Shown here: piece by piece, positions 24,447 through 32,961 of the stretch
How the letters are laid out: every line of letters starts with the position of its first letter
Numbering within the stretch: the stretch's first letter is position 1
Origin: Oscillospiraceae bacterium
Lineage (GTDB): Bacteria > Bacillota > Clostridia > Oscillospirales > Oscillospiraceae
NCBI GenBank assembly: GCA_017430985.1
Contig: JAFRLZ010000071.1
Coordinates: forward strand, 1 to 35,791
Direction: 5' to 3'
DNA: 35,791 bases
Translations under genes and position numbers: made by a program
The notes under the pieces: model-generated
What the model was told of the DNA's origin: nothing
The model's input: the letters and a program-made list of their open reading frames with translations, nothing else
The model's database searches: none

Positions 24447-26468
24447 TTATGACAGCTTGTAGATCCGCAGACCGTCGAATTTCTTCAGCAGCTTCAGCAT
24501 GCTGTTGAAAGGCCGCCAGTCCTTGTCCTGGTCCTCTTCCGAGAGGGAGAAGTAATGCTCGCGGATTTGTTCGGAGCTCAGGTCTCCGTCCATGGCGAGC
24601 CTGTGGCAGCGCAGTTGTTCTCGCAGCGCGCGCCGGGCCTGTTTTTCGTTATCGCTGTCCACGGGCAGCGTCTCGTAGGCCGAGCCGCAGGTCCAGCCCA
24701 TCGCCTGGTGCTCCCGTACCCAGCGCTCATGCTCCAGCGGCGCGACCACGGTCATCTGCTCCGGCGTAAAGGCGTGCAGCATCTCGAAATCCACCGGCCT
24801 GTCCGTATAGAAGCAGCCCAGCGCGTTCAGATAGCGGCTAAAGCTCTTGGCGCGGTTGATGCCGGAGAGCTGATATTCTAGCGACTGCGAGGCAAATTTC
24901 GACTCAAGAGCCTCGGCCGAGGTCTCCGGCGGCATATTCCGCCCGTGGAGAGCTACGGCAAAATCATATAAGTGCAGGAAGTTGCTGCCGGAGAGGTAGA
25001 TGTGCTTGCTCCGGCGGTCTGCCGGACGCATATCCGGGACGATATGCAGGGGGATGTCGTCCGTGTTCACGATCTTTTCGATATCGGCCGTGAAGCGCTG
25101 CTCCTTTTCGGCCATGTCGCTGTATGCCTTCAGGCGCGGCGGCTTTCCGACCTCGCCGCCGTCCTCCCAGGCCTTGTACAGCGTTTTGAAGGCGGCGATC
25201 TTGTCCGCTTCCTCCTCGTCGTAATAGTAGACTGCGTTCACAGCGCCGCCGCTGAAATCAAAGTCGACGGACATGGGGTGCAGCTCTGTGCGCGAGTTGC
25301 GGCCGTAGGCCGTGCGGTCCCAGCACTGCAGCTCGTCGCAGAGCATCAGCATCCAGGCGAGCGGGTGCAGCTCGGCGAGCAGGGGAGCCTTGCGCCGCGC
25401 GGGATCCTTGTAGAACGCGATCGAGAACTTGTACAGGCTGTTGTGCAGGATGATCGCGGAAAGCGCGTCGACATGATATTTCGTCAGGCTCTCCGCGCCG
25501 AGCTCCTCCGCCAGCTCCCTGTAAAGGCGGGAGGCGCTGAAAAAGGCGTGGTCCATGAAGTAGCCGAAGCGGTTTGGCTCCGTCGGCTTGCGGTCGAGCA
25601 CGTCACGCAGATAGTCCTCGGTAAAGTCATAGACAGGACCGAGCTTCTCCGCAATGTCAAAGGCGAGCAGCGCGCTCGTCGTTTCAAAACGCTTCCCGTA
25701 CAGCCGTTCAAAATGCCTCTGCGCCGTCTCGTCCAGCCCCGTGAGCGCTTCCACGGAGCGGTACGCCAGGTAAAGGCTGCCTTTACCGCGCTCCTGGTGA
25801 TCGACTTCGAAGTAGGACAAAACCTGTTCAAAGGGCAGCTCAAAGGGGTAACCGATATCGTGGAAGAGCGCCGTGAGGCCCCAGAATTCAAGAAACAGAT
25901 TGGCGGCTTCGTTGTCTGCGGACGCTTCGAGCTCATAGAAAGCTCTGAACTTGCGGCGGTAGGCCTCGTTCGTCTCGTAGATGGCGAGGCCGAGCGCGAA
26001 GACATAAACAGAGTGAGAATAGTGATCCCGGTGCTTCATCAGCAGGGAACTGCCGTTGGACTCATACTCGGACAGCAGCTCGACCATCCGTTTGGAATTG
26101 CCGTAGCGCCCCAGGAACATCTCCAGATAGCAGTAATAGACCGTGTAAGCGTCCTCGGCCACGCCGGAATCGATAAAGGCTTCCAGCGATTTTTCGAGGC
26201 AAAGTCGGTTGAGGTCCATCTGCATGTTGTAGGGGATCTGACCGGCGGAGAGACTTTTGCCCCGGCAGACGCCGTCTTTCGCCTCCTCGGCTGCAATGGC
26301 GCTGTCAAAGAGGAGCCCTTCGCAGCGCTCGTGCAGAAACCGCAGCGCGGCGGACTTCAGGTCGTTTGGATTGGCATGTTGAGTCAATGCGGGCTGACTC
26401 GGCCCGAGATCCGTGCCGAAGCGAGCCTCATTCATTTTGCGCATCGATTCGATAGCCGTATAGGCCAT
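24447..26468 (-). CDS. HD-domain phosphohydrolase-like protein with C-terminal RyR-like domain
   Basis: A 673-aa cytosolic protein and the first gene of the seven-gene operon. The middle part is an HD domain: H152 (DHYSHSVYVF), H203-D204 (FHDIGYPF), a helical region with further His residues (DHAFFSASRLYRE, AIILHNSL) and D378 (LCDELQCWDR). HD enzymes hydrolyse nucleotides and phosphodiesters with metal ions. From about residue 575 the sequence resembles an RyR domain (LEHERWVREHQAMGWTCG, W583 and W592, then HYFSLSEEDQDKDWRPFN). Bacterial RyR domains occur in proteins of the nucleotide-centred conflict network. ATG 26468 has AAAGGAG 10 bases upstream; the in-frame extension to 26807 passes through the promoter and is rejected. 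It may make or destroy the nucleotide read by the TIR and SLOG partners (inference). Confidence 0.82.
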   Translation of the reverse strand: MAYTAIESMRKMNEARFGTDLGPSQPALTQHANPNDLKSAALRFLHERCEGLLFDSAIAAEEAKDGVCRGKSLSAGQIPYNMQMDLNRLCLEKSLEAFIDSGVAEDAYTVYYCYLEMFLGRYGNSKRMVELLSEYESNGSSLLMKHRDHYSHSVYVFALGLAIYETNEAYRRKFRAFYELEASADNEAANLFLEFWGLTALFHDIGYPFELPFEQVLSYFEVDHQERGKGSLYLAYRSVEALTGLDETAQRHFERLYGKRFETTSALLAFDIAEKLGPVYDFTEDYLRDVLDRKPTEPNRFGYFMDHAFFSASRLYRELAEELGAESLTKYHVDALSAIILHNSLYKFSIAFYKDPARRKAPLLAELHPLAWMLMLCDELQCWDRTAYGRNSRTELHPMSVDFDFSGGAVNAVYYYDEEEADKIAAFKTLYKAWEDGGEVGKPPRLKAYSDMAEKEQRFTADIEKIVNTDDIPLHIVPDMRPADRRSKHIYLSGSNFLHLYDFAVALHGRNMPPETSAEALESKFASQSLEYQLSGINRAKSFSRYLNALGCFYTDRPVDFEMLHAFTPEQMTVVAPLEHERWVREHQAMGWTCGSAYETLPVDSDNEKQARRALREQLRCHRLAMDGDLSSEQIREHYFSLSEEDQDKDWRPFNSMLKLLKKFDGLRIYKLS

Positions 26469-26507
26469 AGTGCTCACGCTCCTTTGGTAATATCTATCCA
26501 TCTTTAC

Positions 26508-26536
26508 AGTATACAATAGAATTAATTTCGACGCAA
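26508..26536 (-). promoter_or_regulatory. Putative promoter of the receptor operon
   Basis: On the minus strand, TTGCGT (26531-26536) and TATACT (26508-26513) are 17 bases apart, about 40 bases upstream of the HD-RyR start codon. The -10 matches consensus in 5 of 6 positions; the -35 only in the TTG. Confidence 0.55.
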
Positions 26537-26543
26537 TCCGAAA

Positions 26544-26592
26544 GAGCATGCTCGCAGGCCATTCGCGCACGTTTTTTTGAATGCTCCGAGCA
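26544..26592. promoter_or_regulatory. Two palindromes with a common GAGCA half-site
   Basis: GAGCATGCTC (26544-26553, perfect 10-base palindrome) and TGCTCCGAGCA (26582-26592, 5-base arms around one base) lie just upstream of the receptor-operon -35. Both are made of GAGCA and TGCTC units in opposite order, so one regulator could bind both (inference). Confidence 0.35.
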
Positions 26593-26673
26593 AAAACGGC
26601 ATCTAAAGCAGTTTGTTCGCGGGAGCGTGGTCGGCATGGATACCGCCGAAAACCTTTGGAGCGTGCAAAGAGA

Positions 26674-26702
26674 TTGCCGTTTCCATCAAAGCGTGGTAAA
26701 AT
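26674..26702 (+). promoter_or_regulatory. Putative promoter of the large lipoprotein gene
   Basis: TTGCCG (26674-26679) and TAAAAT (26697-26702) with a 17-base spacer, about 140 bases before the start codon at 26843. Confidence 0.5.
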
Positions 26703-26842
26703 AATAAAAAAGCATGATCGGGATCTGCCACACGCACAGCTTGTGACGCCGCGCCTCGCCGTCCAAGGGGAGGAGACCGCGGTGTCCGCCGATCCATTCA
26801 TGAACAATGGAGCATTACTTCAAATCAATCGGAGGATAAACC

Positions 26843-28981
26843 ATGAAAAAAATACTCTGTCTGCTGCTGACGGCAGCTTTGGTCCTATGCTGCGGGGCCT
26901 GCGGACTGCAGCAGAAACCATCGGAAACGCCTGATTCCACGCCTGAAGGCACAGTCGAGCCCGTCCCGTCCGGTCAGGAAACCACGGCGGCGATGCAGGC
27001 TGCAGGCCCCTTCTCTCCGGAGGGGAGCGTGATCTTTGATAAGAACGGCGTGAAGGTGACAACCGCGGGGCTGGATATCGACCCCACGTACTTTGAGCCT
27101 AAGCCCATCGTGTGGATCGACATCGAAAACGCCGGTGCGCAGGAGGCCTATCTCAGCGTCACGGGCGGCTCTGTCAACGGAATCATGACGGACATCTCGG
27201 TGAACGAATACTACGAGGAGGACGGCGAATACAACGGCAGCAGCGAGGATTTCGGCGCGATCGTCCCTGCGGGGGAGACCGTTCGGCGTGCGCTGGCTTA
27301 CTCCAGGTCGGACGCGCCGGGCATCCGCATGGATACCCTCGACCAAATGGAGTTCTGTTTCACGCTGGCGCCGGACGAATGGACCGCGCCGACGTATGTC
27401 TCGGAGCCTGTCGCCATCGCCACGGGTGAGGTCTTTGATTTGCCGGATATTGCCGGGCTCGGAACGATCGTGCTCGACAACGACGTGATGACGCTGGTGC
27501 TCGGCGAGCAGGACTATGAGGACTGGTTTGGCCCCTTGGTGTACGTCTACATCGAAAACAAATCCGCCCGATGCATCGGCGTGTTCCCGGAGTCCTCCGA
27601 AACAGACGGCGTTTTCTGCGATTACCTGTTCGGCGGCTTCCGGGTCGCGCCCGGAAAGCTGGCCGCCGGCATGATCTCTTTTGACGGAGAGGCGAGGGAG
27701 CTCAAGAGCTTTGAAGCCCTGAGCGTGACCTTCTGTATGGGCGAGGCGGAGACTTTCATCGATCTCGACGGTATGGATACCGTCACGCTCGATCCGGTCA
27801 GCGTCCAATATCCGCCGCAGGTCTGGGGCGAGTATGAAAACGGCGGCCTGCGCATGGAGATCCCGCCCAAATACAACGAGCTCATCACCGTGGAGGTGCC
27901 GGAGAACGACGAAAACGGCGTCCTGTTCTCCGTCTCCGAGACAGCCTCGCTGGAGGCCGGCGGATACGAGGGCGCGGGCTGGCTGTTCTCCGTTTGCCGG
28001 GTCAGCGAGGAAAAATTCCACGAGCTGCTCTGCTTCGACAGGTCCGGCGTGGACATTTTCGCGAAGGATGGAGAAGGTAATCACTACCTGTTCTGCCATC
28101 CGACCGACGTCAGATATGTGCGCGCCACGACCGAGGAGATGCAGCGTGACGCGGAGATCTGGACGATGCTCGGCGAATGGGCGGACAGCATGAAGGAAAA
28201 GTTGTCGGCGGCCAACGGACTCGAATGGGAGAGCTTCGATGATTCGTACCCGGCTATGCTCGTTGCACGGGCCGCCTGGGACAAGGACGCGCGCTGTTAT
28301 CTCGCCACGACGGAATTCATGGATGTGGACGCGAAGTCTGCGGACGGCACGCGCTTTGCGGAATATGTCCTGAGCAGCGGCTTTTGTGAGATCGGGCGCG
28401 AGGAGCTGCCGGACGAGGACTATCTGACGGGCGAAAACCTGGTGCTCGGCTATCCTGACGATAATGTATATCTGCATTTCCACCCGGTGGACGGCGGCTA
28501 TGTTGTCCTCGAGTACGACGAGAACGAGACGATCTATCAGTGCTGGTGGAATGACGACGATGTCAGCGTTTATGAGGCCATGCATGGCTGGTACTATACC
28601 GCGGCGGAGAAGAGCGGCGTCAAGCCTGCCGACAAGAGCCTCGCTCCCTTCCTCGGGGACTGGCATGAGAAGATCGCCGGGCGCGGCGTGATGGAGATCG
28701 TGCCGAGCCTGGCTCCCGGCAAGGTGCAGATCACCGCCGTATGGCCGGACAGCGCTGCCGTCCTGAACACCTGGACTATGACTGCCGCTCTCACTGAGGA
28801 AGGAAAGCTCGTTTATGAAAACGGAACGTTTGAATCCACAGAGACGGACGAGAACGGCGAAAATTGGACGATCGACAGCGACTGGGGTGTGGCAGGGGAA
28901 CTGTATTTCAGCGGAGACGGCGAGCTCTGCTGGTACGACGCGCACGCCGAGGGCGAAGGTCTCAGCACCTTTGCCCGATAA
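26843..28981 (+). CDS. Large surface lipoprotein of unknown function (712 aa)
   Basis: Signal peptide with two Lys and a hydrophobic core, ending at a lipobox-like CGAC (Cys20), followed by a Pro/Glu/Thr linker to about residue 50. The rest is a long soluble extracytoplasmic region, rich in acidic and aromatic residues, that looks like several beta-sandwich units (repeated ENxGAQEAYLSVTGG, IENKSARCIGVFPES patterns: two similar 'W/VYxxIEN' units near 90 and 235), with a final beta-rich segment. No enzyme motif is recognised. CGGAGGA lies 8-9 bases before ATG 26843. It is divergent from the receptor operon and shares its regulatory region, so it might be an external partner, but that is a guess. 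A terminator follows. Confidence 0.85.
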   Translation: MKKILCLLLTAALVLCCGACGLQQKPSETPDSTPEGTVEPVPSGQETTAAMQAAGPFSPEGSVIFDKNGVKVTTAGLDIDPTYFEPKPIVWIDIENAGAQEAYLSVTGGSVNGIMTDISVNEYYEEDGEYNGSSEDFGAIVPAGETVRRALAYSRSDAPGIRMDTLDQMEFCFTLAPDEWTAPTYVSEPVAIATGEVFDLPDIAGLGTIVLDNDVMTLVLGEQDYEDWFGPLVYVYIENKSARCIGVFPESSETDGVFCDYLFGGFRVAPGKLAAGMISFDGEARELKSFEALSVTFCMGEAETFIDLDGMDTVTLDPVSVQYPPQVWGEYENGGLRMEIPPKYNELITVEVPENDENGVLFSVSETASLEAGGYEGAGWLFSVCRVSEEKFHELLCFDRSGVDIFAKDGEGNHYLFCHPTDVRYVRATTEEMQRDAEIWTMLGEWADSMKEKLSAANGLEWESFDDSYPAMLVARAAWDKDARCYLATTEFMDVDAKSADGTRFAEYVLSSGFCEIGREELPDEDYLTGENLVLGYPDDNVYLHFHPVDGGYVVLEYDENETIYQCWWNDDDVSVYEAMHGWYYTAAEKSGVKPADKSLAPFLGDWHEKIAGRGVMEIVPSLAPGKVQITAVWPDSAAVLNTWTMTAALTEEGKLVYENGTFESTETDENGENWTIDSDWGVAGELYFSGDGELCWYDAHAEGEGLSTFAR

Positions 28982-29011
28982 AAGACGATCGCCGGATCGA
29001 AGTTGACAGCG

Positions 29012-29066
29012 CAGGCATCCGGAGGCCGCGAAAGCGGCCTTTCCGGGTGCCTGTTCTCATTTTTTT
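29012..29066 (+). terminator. Intrinsic terminator after the large lipoprotein
   Basis: Long hairpin 29012-29053 (outer CAGGCA/TGCCTG stem, inner GGCCGC-GAAA-GCGGCC) with a few unpaired bases, then a T-rich run at 29060-29066. Confidence 0.85.
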
Positions 29067-29119
29067 GACGCTCAGATCGATTTGAGCGAAGCCCCCGTAT
29101 TACAGGATTCATCCGTGTT

Positions 29120-29153
29120 TTGAGTTGCCTTCAACACCGCGATATGATATATT
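29120..29153 (+). promoter_or_regulatory. Putative promoter(s) of the STAS/MATE genes
   Basis: Two overlapping good combinations: TTGAGT (29120-29125) with TATGAT (29143-29148), and TTGCCT (29125-29130) with TATATT (29148-29153), each with a 17-base spacer. Downstream, GCGATCAT occurs twice 10 bases apart (29166-29173 and 29176-29183). Confidence 0.55.
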
Positions 29154-29272
29154 TTAGAAAAACAAGCGATCATATGCGATCATTACTAAAGCAGAAGGAT
29201 TAATACGGAAACGGCGGAAAAAAACGCCATGCCAAGGCGCCCCGGCAGACTAATACACCGGAGGAAAACTTC

Positions 29273-29417
29273 ATGCTGGACGTTAACAAGACCGTTTTCA
29301 CGCTGGAAGGACGGTTGGACACAACTACGGCGCCCGAACTGGAAAAAGCGCGTGGATGATCTGCGCTGCGAATACCGGGGCGCAAAGAACAATCTGACGC
29401 TGAGAAAGAGGCTGTAA
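29273..29417 (+). pseudogene. Decayed STAS-domain anti-sigma-factor antagonist gene
   Basis: ATG 29273 has a good GGAGGA ribosome site and opens a frame typical of a STAS protein start: MLDVNKTVFTLEGRLDTTTAPELE. The frame stops at 29357-29359 after 28 residues, whereas STAS proteins are about 100 residues. The remaining 58 bases up to the MATE start do not contain the conserved Ser phosphorylation region in any frame, so most of the gene seems deleted. It lies directly before a MATE gene with an rsbW-like kinase tail, the expected functional partner. Confidence 0.7.
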
Positions 29418-29419
29418 GG

Positions 29420-31191
29420 ATGAAAGGGCAAAAAGCAAATGCCAAAACGCTTACCAGACTGATGTTCCGGCTCCTGCCGATCCAGGTCGTTCTGGCGGCC
29501 GTCGGAGCGGTCAACGGCATCGTGTCGAGTTTTTTGCCACGAACTTCGTCGGCATCGATGCGATGAGCGCCGTCGGTCTGTTTTCTCCCATCCAGATGCT
29601 CATTACAGCGGTCAGCCTGATGATCTCCGGCGGCTCGGTGATCCTGTGCGGCAAGTATCTGGGGCAGAACCGGCAGAAGGAGCTGCAGAATGTGTTCTCG
29701 CTCAACCTGCTGATCACCGCGCTCCTCTCTGCGCTTTTTATCGTACTGTTTCTGATCCTGGGACTTTTCGACCTAACGGGCTTCTTTTCTGACGACGCGA
29801 AGGTCCGCCCGCTCTTCAACCGGTATCTTCTGGGGCAGAGCATCGGCGTGTTTCCGCTACTGGTAGGCAATCAACTGCCGGCCTTTCTCCAGATGGAGAA
29901 CAAGGGTAAACGTACGATGACTGCGAGCCTGAGCTATATCGTCGTCAATCTGGTGCTGAATTTCCTGTTTGTGCAGCTTTTGCACTGGGAAGCCTTCGGC
30001 CTCGCGCTCGCATCCTCCCTCGGGTTATGGGTTTTCTTTGGCGTGGAGGCGCAGTACTTCCATTCCGGGAAGTCGCATCTGCGGCTGAGAGTACGCAGCC
30101 TGCGGTGGGCGGAGACAGGCGAGATCCTAAAAACCGGCTTGCCGGGTGCCGCCAGCAACGGTTATCAGACTCTGCGCAGCTTTCTGCTGAACAAGCTGAT
30201 CGTCGCCTTCGTCGGCAGCGTCGGAATTTCGGCCTTTGCCGCTGCCAACAACCTGTTGGGCATCGTCTGGGCGCTGCCGTCCGGGATGCTTGCCGTCTCA
30301 CGGCTGATGATGTCCGTGAGCATCGGGGAGGAGGATCGCCGGACGCTTACCGACGTTATGCGCGTGATGGTCCGGCGCTTCCTGCCGCTGATGGGCGCGG
30401 TCTGCGCGCTGATCATCGTCTGCGCAGAGCCGCTGACGCGAATCTTCTACCGTGACCCGGCCGAGCCCGTATATATGATGACCGTCTGGGGGCTGCGGCT
30501 GCTTCCGCTGTGCATGCCGCTGAGCATCGTCTATATGCACTTCGTCTGCTACGGGCAGGCTTCCGGCAAGCAGGTCTACGTGCATGTGCTCTCTGCGCTC
30601 GATGGCGTGGTCTGCGTGGTCGTTTTCGCGGCGCTGACGATCCGCATGATCGGAATGAACGGCGTCTACCTGGCCAGCTTTTTCAACGGGATCGTGACGA
30701 CCATCTTCATTGTCGGCTACGCTTGGCTGAAAAAGAAGGGCTTTCCGCGCCGTATGGACGAGCTTATGGTCATTCCTGCCGATTTCGGCGCGCCGGAGAG
30801 CGATCGCATGGATTTGAGCGTCACTAGTATAGAAGAGGTCGTCTGCGTGGCCGAGCGGATACAGCGCTTTTGCCTCGCGCATGGGATCGACAGGCGGCGC
30901 GCCTACCTCGCCGGCCTCTCGATGGAGGAGATGGCGGGAAATATCGTGCAGCACGGTTTTGCAGCCGACAGCAAAAGTCACTCCGTCGATGTGCGCGTGG
31001 TACATAAGGACAGCGACGTGATCCTGCGCATCAAGGACGATTGCCGTCCCTTTGACCCCTCCGAGCGGCAGCAGTTGGCCGAGGATGGGGATCCTGCCAA
31101 AAACATCGGCATCCGCATGATCTTCAAGATTGCGCGGAGCGTTCAGTACCAGGTCATCCTCGGACTCAACGTGCTGACGATCCGGATCTGA
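29420..31191 (+). pseudogene. MATE-family transporter fused to HATPase (RsbW-like) domain, frameshifted
   Basis: The coding region starts at ATG 29420, 48 codons long until a stop at 29564-29566; the rest continues in another frame from before 29563 to 31191. Restoring one T in the run of T at 29530-29535 joins FRLLPIQVVLAAVGAVNGIVSSFF with ATNFVGIDAMSAVGLFSP, the normal first helix region of a MATE protein. About twelve membrane helices follow, then a C-terminal HATPase_c domain (residues near SMEEMAGNIVQHG, IKDDCRPFDP, NIGIRM). Such fusions are found next to STAS genes in Clostridia and probably regulate transport or a sigma-factor-like partner switch. It is either a true pseudogene or a one-base sequencing error in a homopolymer. 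Confidence 0.82.
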
Positions 31192-31272
31192 TGCCGCTTT
31201 CCGACAGGATTTCGTTTTTTTGTCGAAGAACGGCATGAGACCCGAGTAAAAAATGTAGGGGGAGCATGTAAA

Positions 31273-32142
31273 TTGAAACATAAGACAAAAAACCTGATTA
31301 TCTGCCTTCTGATACTCGTCCTGCTGTGCTGTGCTGGCTGCGGGAAGCAGGCGGAGCCGCCGCGTTCGCCTCAAACGATCATCGAGGAAATGGTCGTGGA
31401 TTACGGCAGCTACGGAGAAGAGGCGGACAGGCACATCGCCGAACTCCTTAAGGAGCTGAAGGCCTCCGACGCGGACCTCGGCACACGCTGGGAACGCGTC
31501 ATGGCGCTGTGGAAAACGGTCAATTCGGATCTTCCGCTGAACTATGACGCGCTGCCGGACGGCCTATCTGACACCGACGCGCTCTGCCTTGTCGTGCTGG
31601 GCTTTCAGCTTGAGCCTGACGGTACGATGCGCGAAGAGCTGATCCAGCGCCTCACGGTCGCCAAACGCTGCGCGGAGCAGTACCCCCACGCGCTGATCGT
31701 CTGCACCGGCGGCGGCACGGCCGCCGAGAACGAGACCGCGACCGAGGCCGGGAGGATGGCGGAATGGCTGCTCGAAAACGGAATCGCGCCTGAGCGTGTG
31801 ATCGTGGAGGATCGCTCTCTCACGACGGCGCAGAACGCAATCTGCACCTTTGAGATTTTGGAAGAGCGCTATCCGCAGGTCAAGCAGCTGGCCATCGTAT
31901 CGAGCGACTATCACATCGCCACCGGTGCGCTGCTCTTTGAAGCTGAGGCGATCCTGCGCGCGGAAAAGGCGGAAGCGGAAGCGATCACGGTAGTTTCCAA
32001 CGCTGCGTGGCAGGCACCTTCCGGAAGTCTTTCGACCATGTTTCAGGCCGGCGCGCTGATCGAGCTCTCCGGCGATGTGGACACAGCCTTCGAGATCTAC
32101 TACGAAACCTACGATATCCACGAGCTTCCGCCGCTCAAATAA
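31273..32142 (+). CDS. YdcF/DUF218-family lipoprotein
   Basis: A 289-aa protein with a signal peptide and lipobox (CCAGC, Cys about residue 23). Residues 105-240 show the DUF218 fold known from SanA, YdcF and ElyC: LVVLGFQLEPDG, ALIVCTGGGTAAENETATEAGRM, ERVIVEDRSLTTAQNA, LAIVSSDYHIATGALLFE. The family works at the cell envelope and its biochemistry is poorly known. The start is TTG 31273, with AGGGGGAG 8 bases upstream; no ATG fits the signal peptide. It follows the MATE gene by 81 bases and has its own terminator. Confidence 0.88.
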   Translation: MKHKTKNLIICLLILVLLCCAGCGKQAEPPRSPQTIIEEMVVDYGSYGEEADRHIAELLKELKASDADLGTRWERVMALWKTVNSDLPLNYDALPDGLSDTDALCLVVLGFQLEPDGTMREELIQRLTVAKRCAEQYPHALIVCTGGGTAAENETATEAGRMAEWLLENGIAPERVIVEDRSLTTAQNAICTFEILEERYPQVKQLAIVSSDYHIATGALLFEAEAILRAEKAEAEAITVVSNAAWQAPSGSLSTMFQAGALIELSGDVDTAFEIYYETYDIHELPPLK

Positions 32143-32188
32143 AAGGGATGCCATGGGGATGGGATGCGGAATTGTTTCATCAAAAGAT

Positions 32189-32236
32189 AAACGGCCATAT
32201 CGAGTATTGTGCCCGGTATGGTCGTTTTCTTTTTTT
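32189..32236 (+). terminator. Intrinsic terminator after the YdcF-type gene
   Basis: Arms 32189-32199 and 32217-32227 pair over 11 bases with one G-U, followed by a T-rich run (32225-32236). Confidence 0.8.
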
Positions 32237-32328
32237 GCATGAGCTTTCTTCTCCGCGGATAAAGATATGAGCTTTAGCATTGGAAATGACAATCTGTTCA
32301 CCGTGAGACACTTTTTCAGGGCAACAAA

Positions 32329-32369
32329 AAAGGCTGTTTTCACGATCAAAAAAAGTGGAAACGGCCTTT
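32329..32369 (-). terminator. Minus-strand terminator-like hairpin
   Basis: Arms 32329-32343 and 32355-32369 pair over 15 bases with two G-U pairs. A run of A at 32326-32331 gives the U-tract on the minus strand. It could back up the tRNA terminator, 120 bases upstream in that direction, or end a separate transcript that I cannot identify. Confidence 0.6.
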
Positions 32370-32488
32370 GGGGCGGGGAGGATGCTTGAATGGCTGCAGA
32401 AAATGCCGGCACTGTCCCCGTGTGTGGGGATTATGTGCCCAATGGCAGAGGCCAGCGGTCTGCGGATAATGGGTTTACCGCGTCAACG

Positions 32489-32515
32489 AAAAAACAGCCA
32501 CCTTTCGGTGACTGT
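32489..32515 (-). terminator. Intrinsic terminator of tRNA-Ala
   Basis: Minus-strand hairpin of 9 bp (32494-32502 and 32507-32515) closed by a GAAA tetraloop, with a U-tract encoded by the A run at 32489-32494, directly behind the tRNA 3' end. Confidence 0.9.
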
Positions 32516-32522
32516 TTTCCTT

Positions 32523-32598
<76 letters not shown>

Positions 32599-32611
32599 AT
32601 GCGCAAGGTGT

Positions 32612-32640
32612 ATCTTAGCAGACGCAGTATAAAATGTCAA
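32612..32640 (-). promoter_or_regulatory. Promoter of tRNA-Ala
   Basis: Minus-strand TTGACA (32635-32640) and TAAGAT (32612-32617) with a 17-base spacer, ending 13 bases before the tRNA 5' end. Confidence 0.8.
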
Positions 32641-32896
32641 GGTTTATTTTTCTAAAACACAGTTCTTTTTTCATCGGGGTGCTTATGGCATTTTTGCATA
32701 AAAAACAGCTGGAAAACAAACCCCGACATGCAGGCAGACGAACGAAAAGGAGCAAAAGCGCAAGCGCTGCCTTGTGACAATGGTCAAAGTGCACAGAAGG
32801 GAAGACCATTGATCGTGAAAAACATGTCAAACATATCGGCAGATATACATTTTATACAAATCTCGGCCATTTCTTATACATTGTGCATAAAAACAA

Positions 32897-32924
32897 TTGA
32901 ATTAATTTGTAAAAATAGTATAAT
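32897..32924 (+). promoter_or_regulatory. Promoter of the small ORF
   Basis: TTGAAT (32897-32902) and a perfect TATAAT (32919-32924) with a 16-base spacer, 38 bases before the start codon. Confidence 0.65.
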
Positions 32925-32961
32925 ACAAACCACGACAGAGGTCGAGAAAGGAAGTGCAGAC

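Larger units (their letters stand above)
26469..26842. other. Divergent intergenic region between receptor operon and lipoprotein
   Basis: A 374-base AT-richer stretch with promoters in both directions and two palindromes sharing a GAGCA/TGCTC half-site, listed separately. No other gene is visible. Confidence 0.65.
32143..32522. other. Non-coding stretch between YdcF gene and tRNA
   Basis: Holds the YdcF terminator, a minus-strand hairpin with U-tract and the tRNA terminator, listed separately. No coding region is supported here; the open frames are short, without ribosome sites or recognisable products. Confidence 0.6.
32599..32961. other. Intergenic region upstream of the 39-aa ORF
   Basis: AT-rich. 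Besides the tRNA and small-ORF promoters it has an 8-base inverted repeat CAATGGTC/GACCATTG (32778-32785 and 32804-32811) about 90 bases before the small-ORF -35. An open frame covering it from 32728 has no ribosome site and is not called. Confidence 0.5.
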
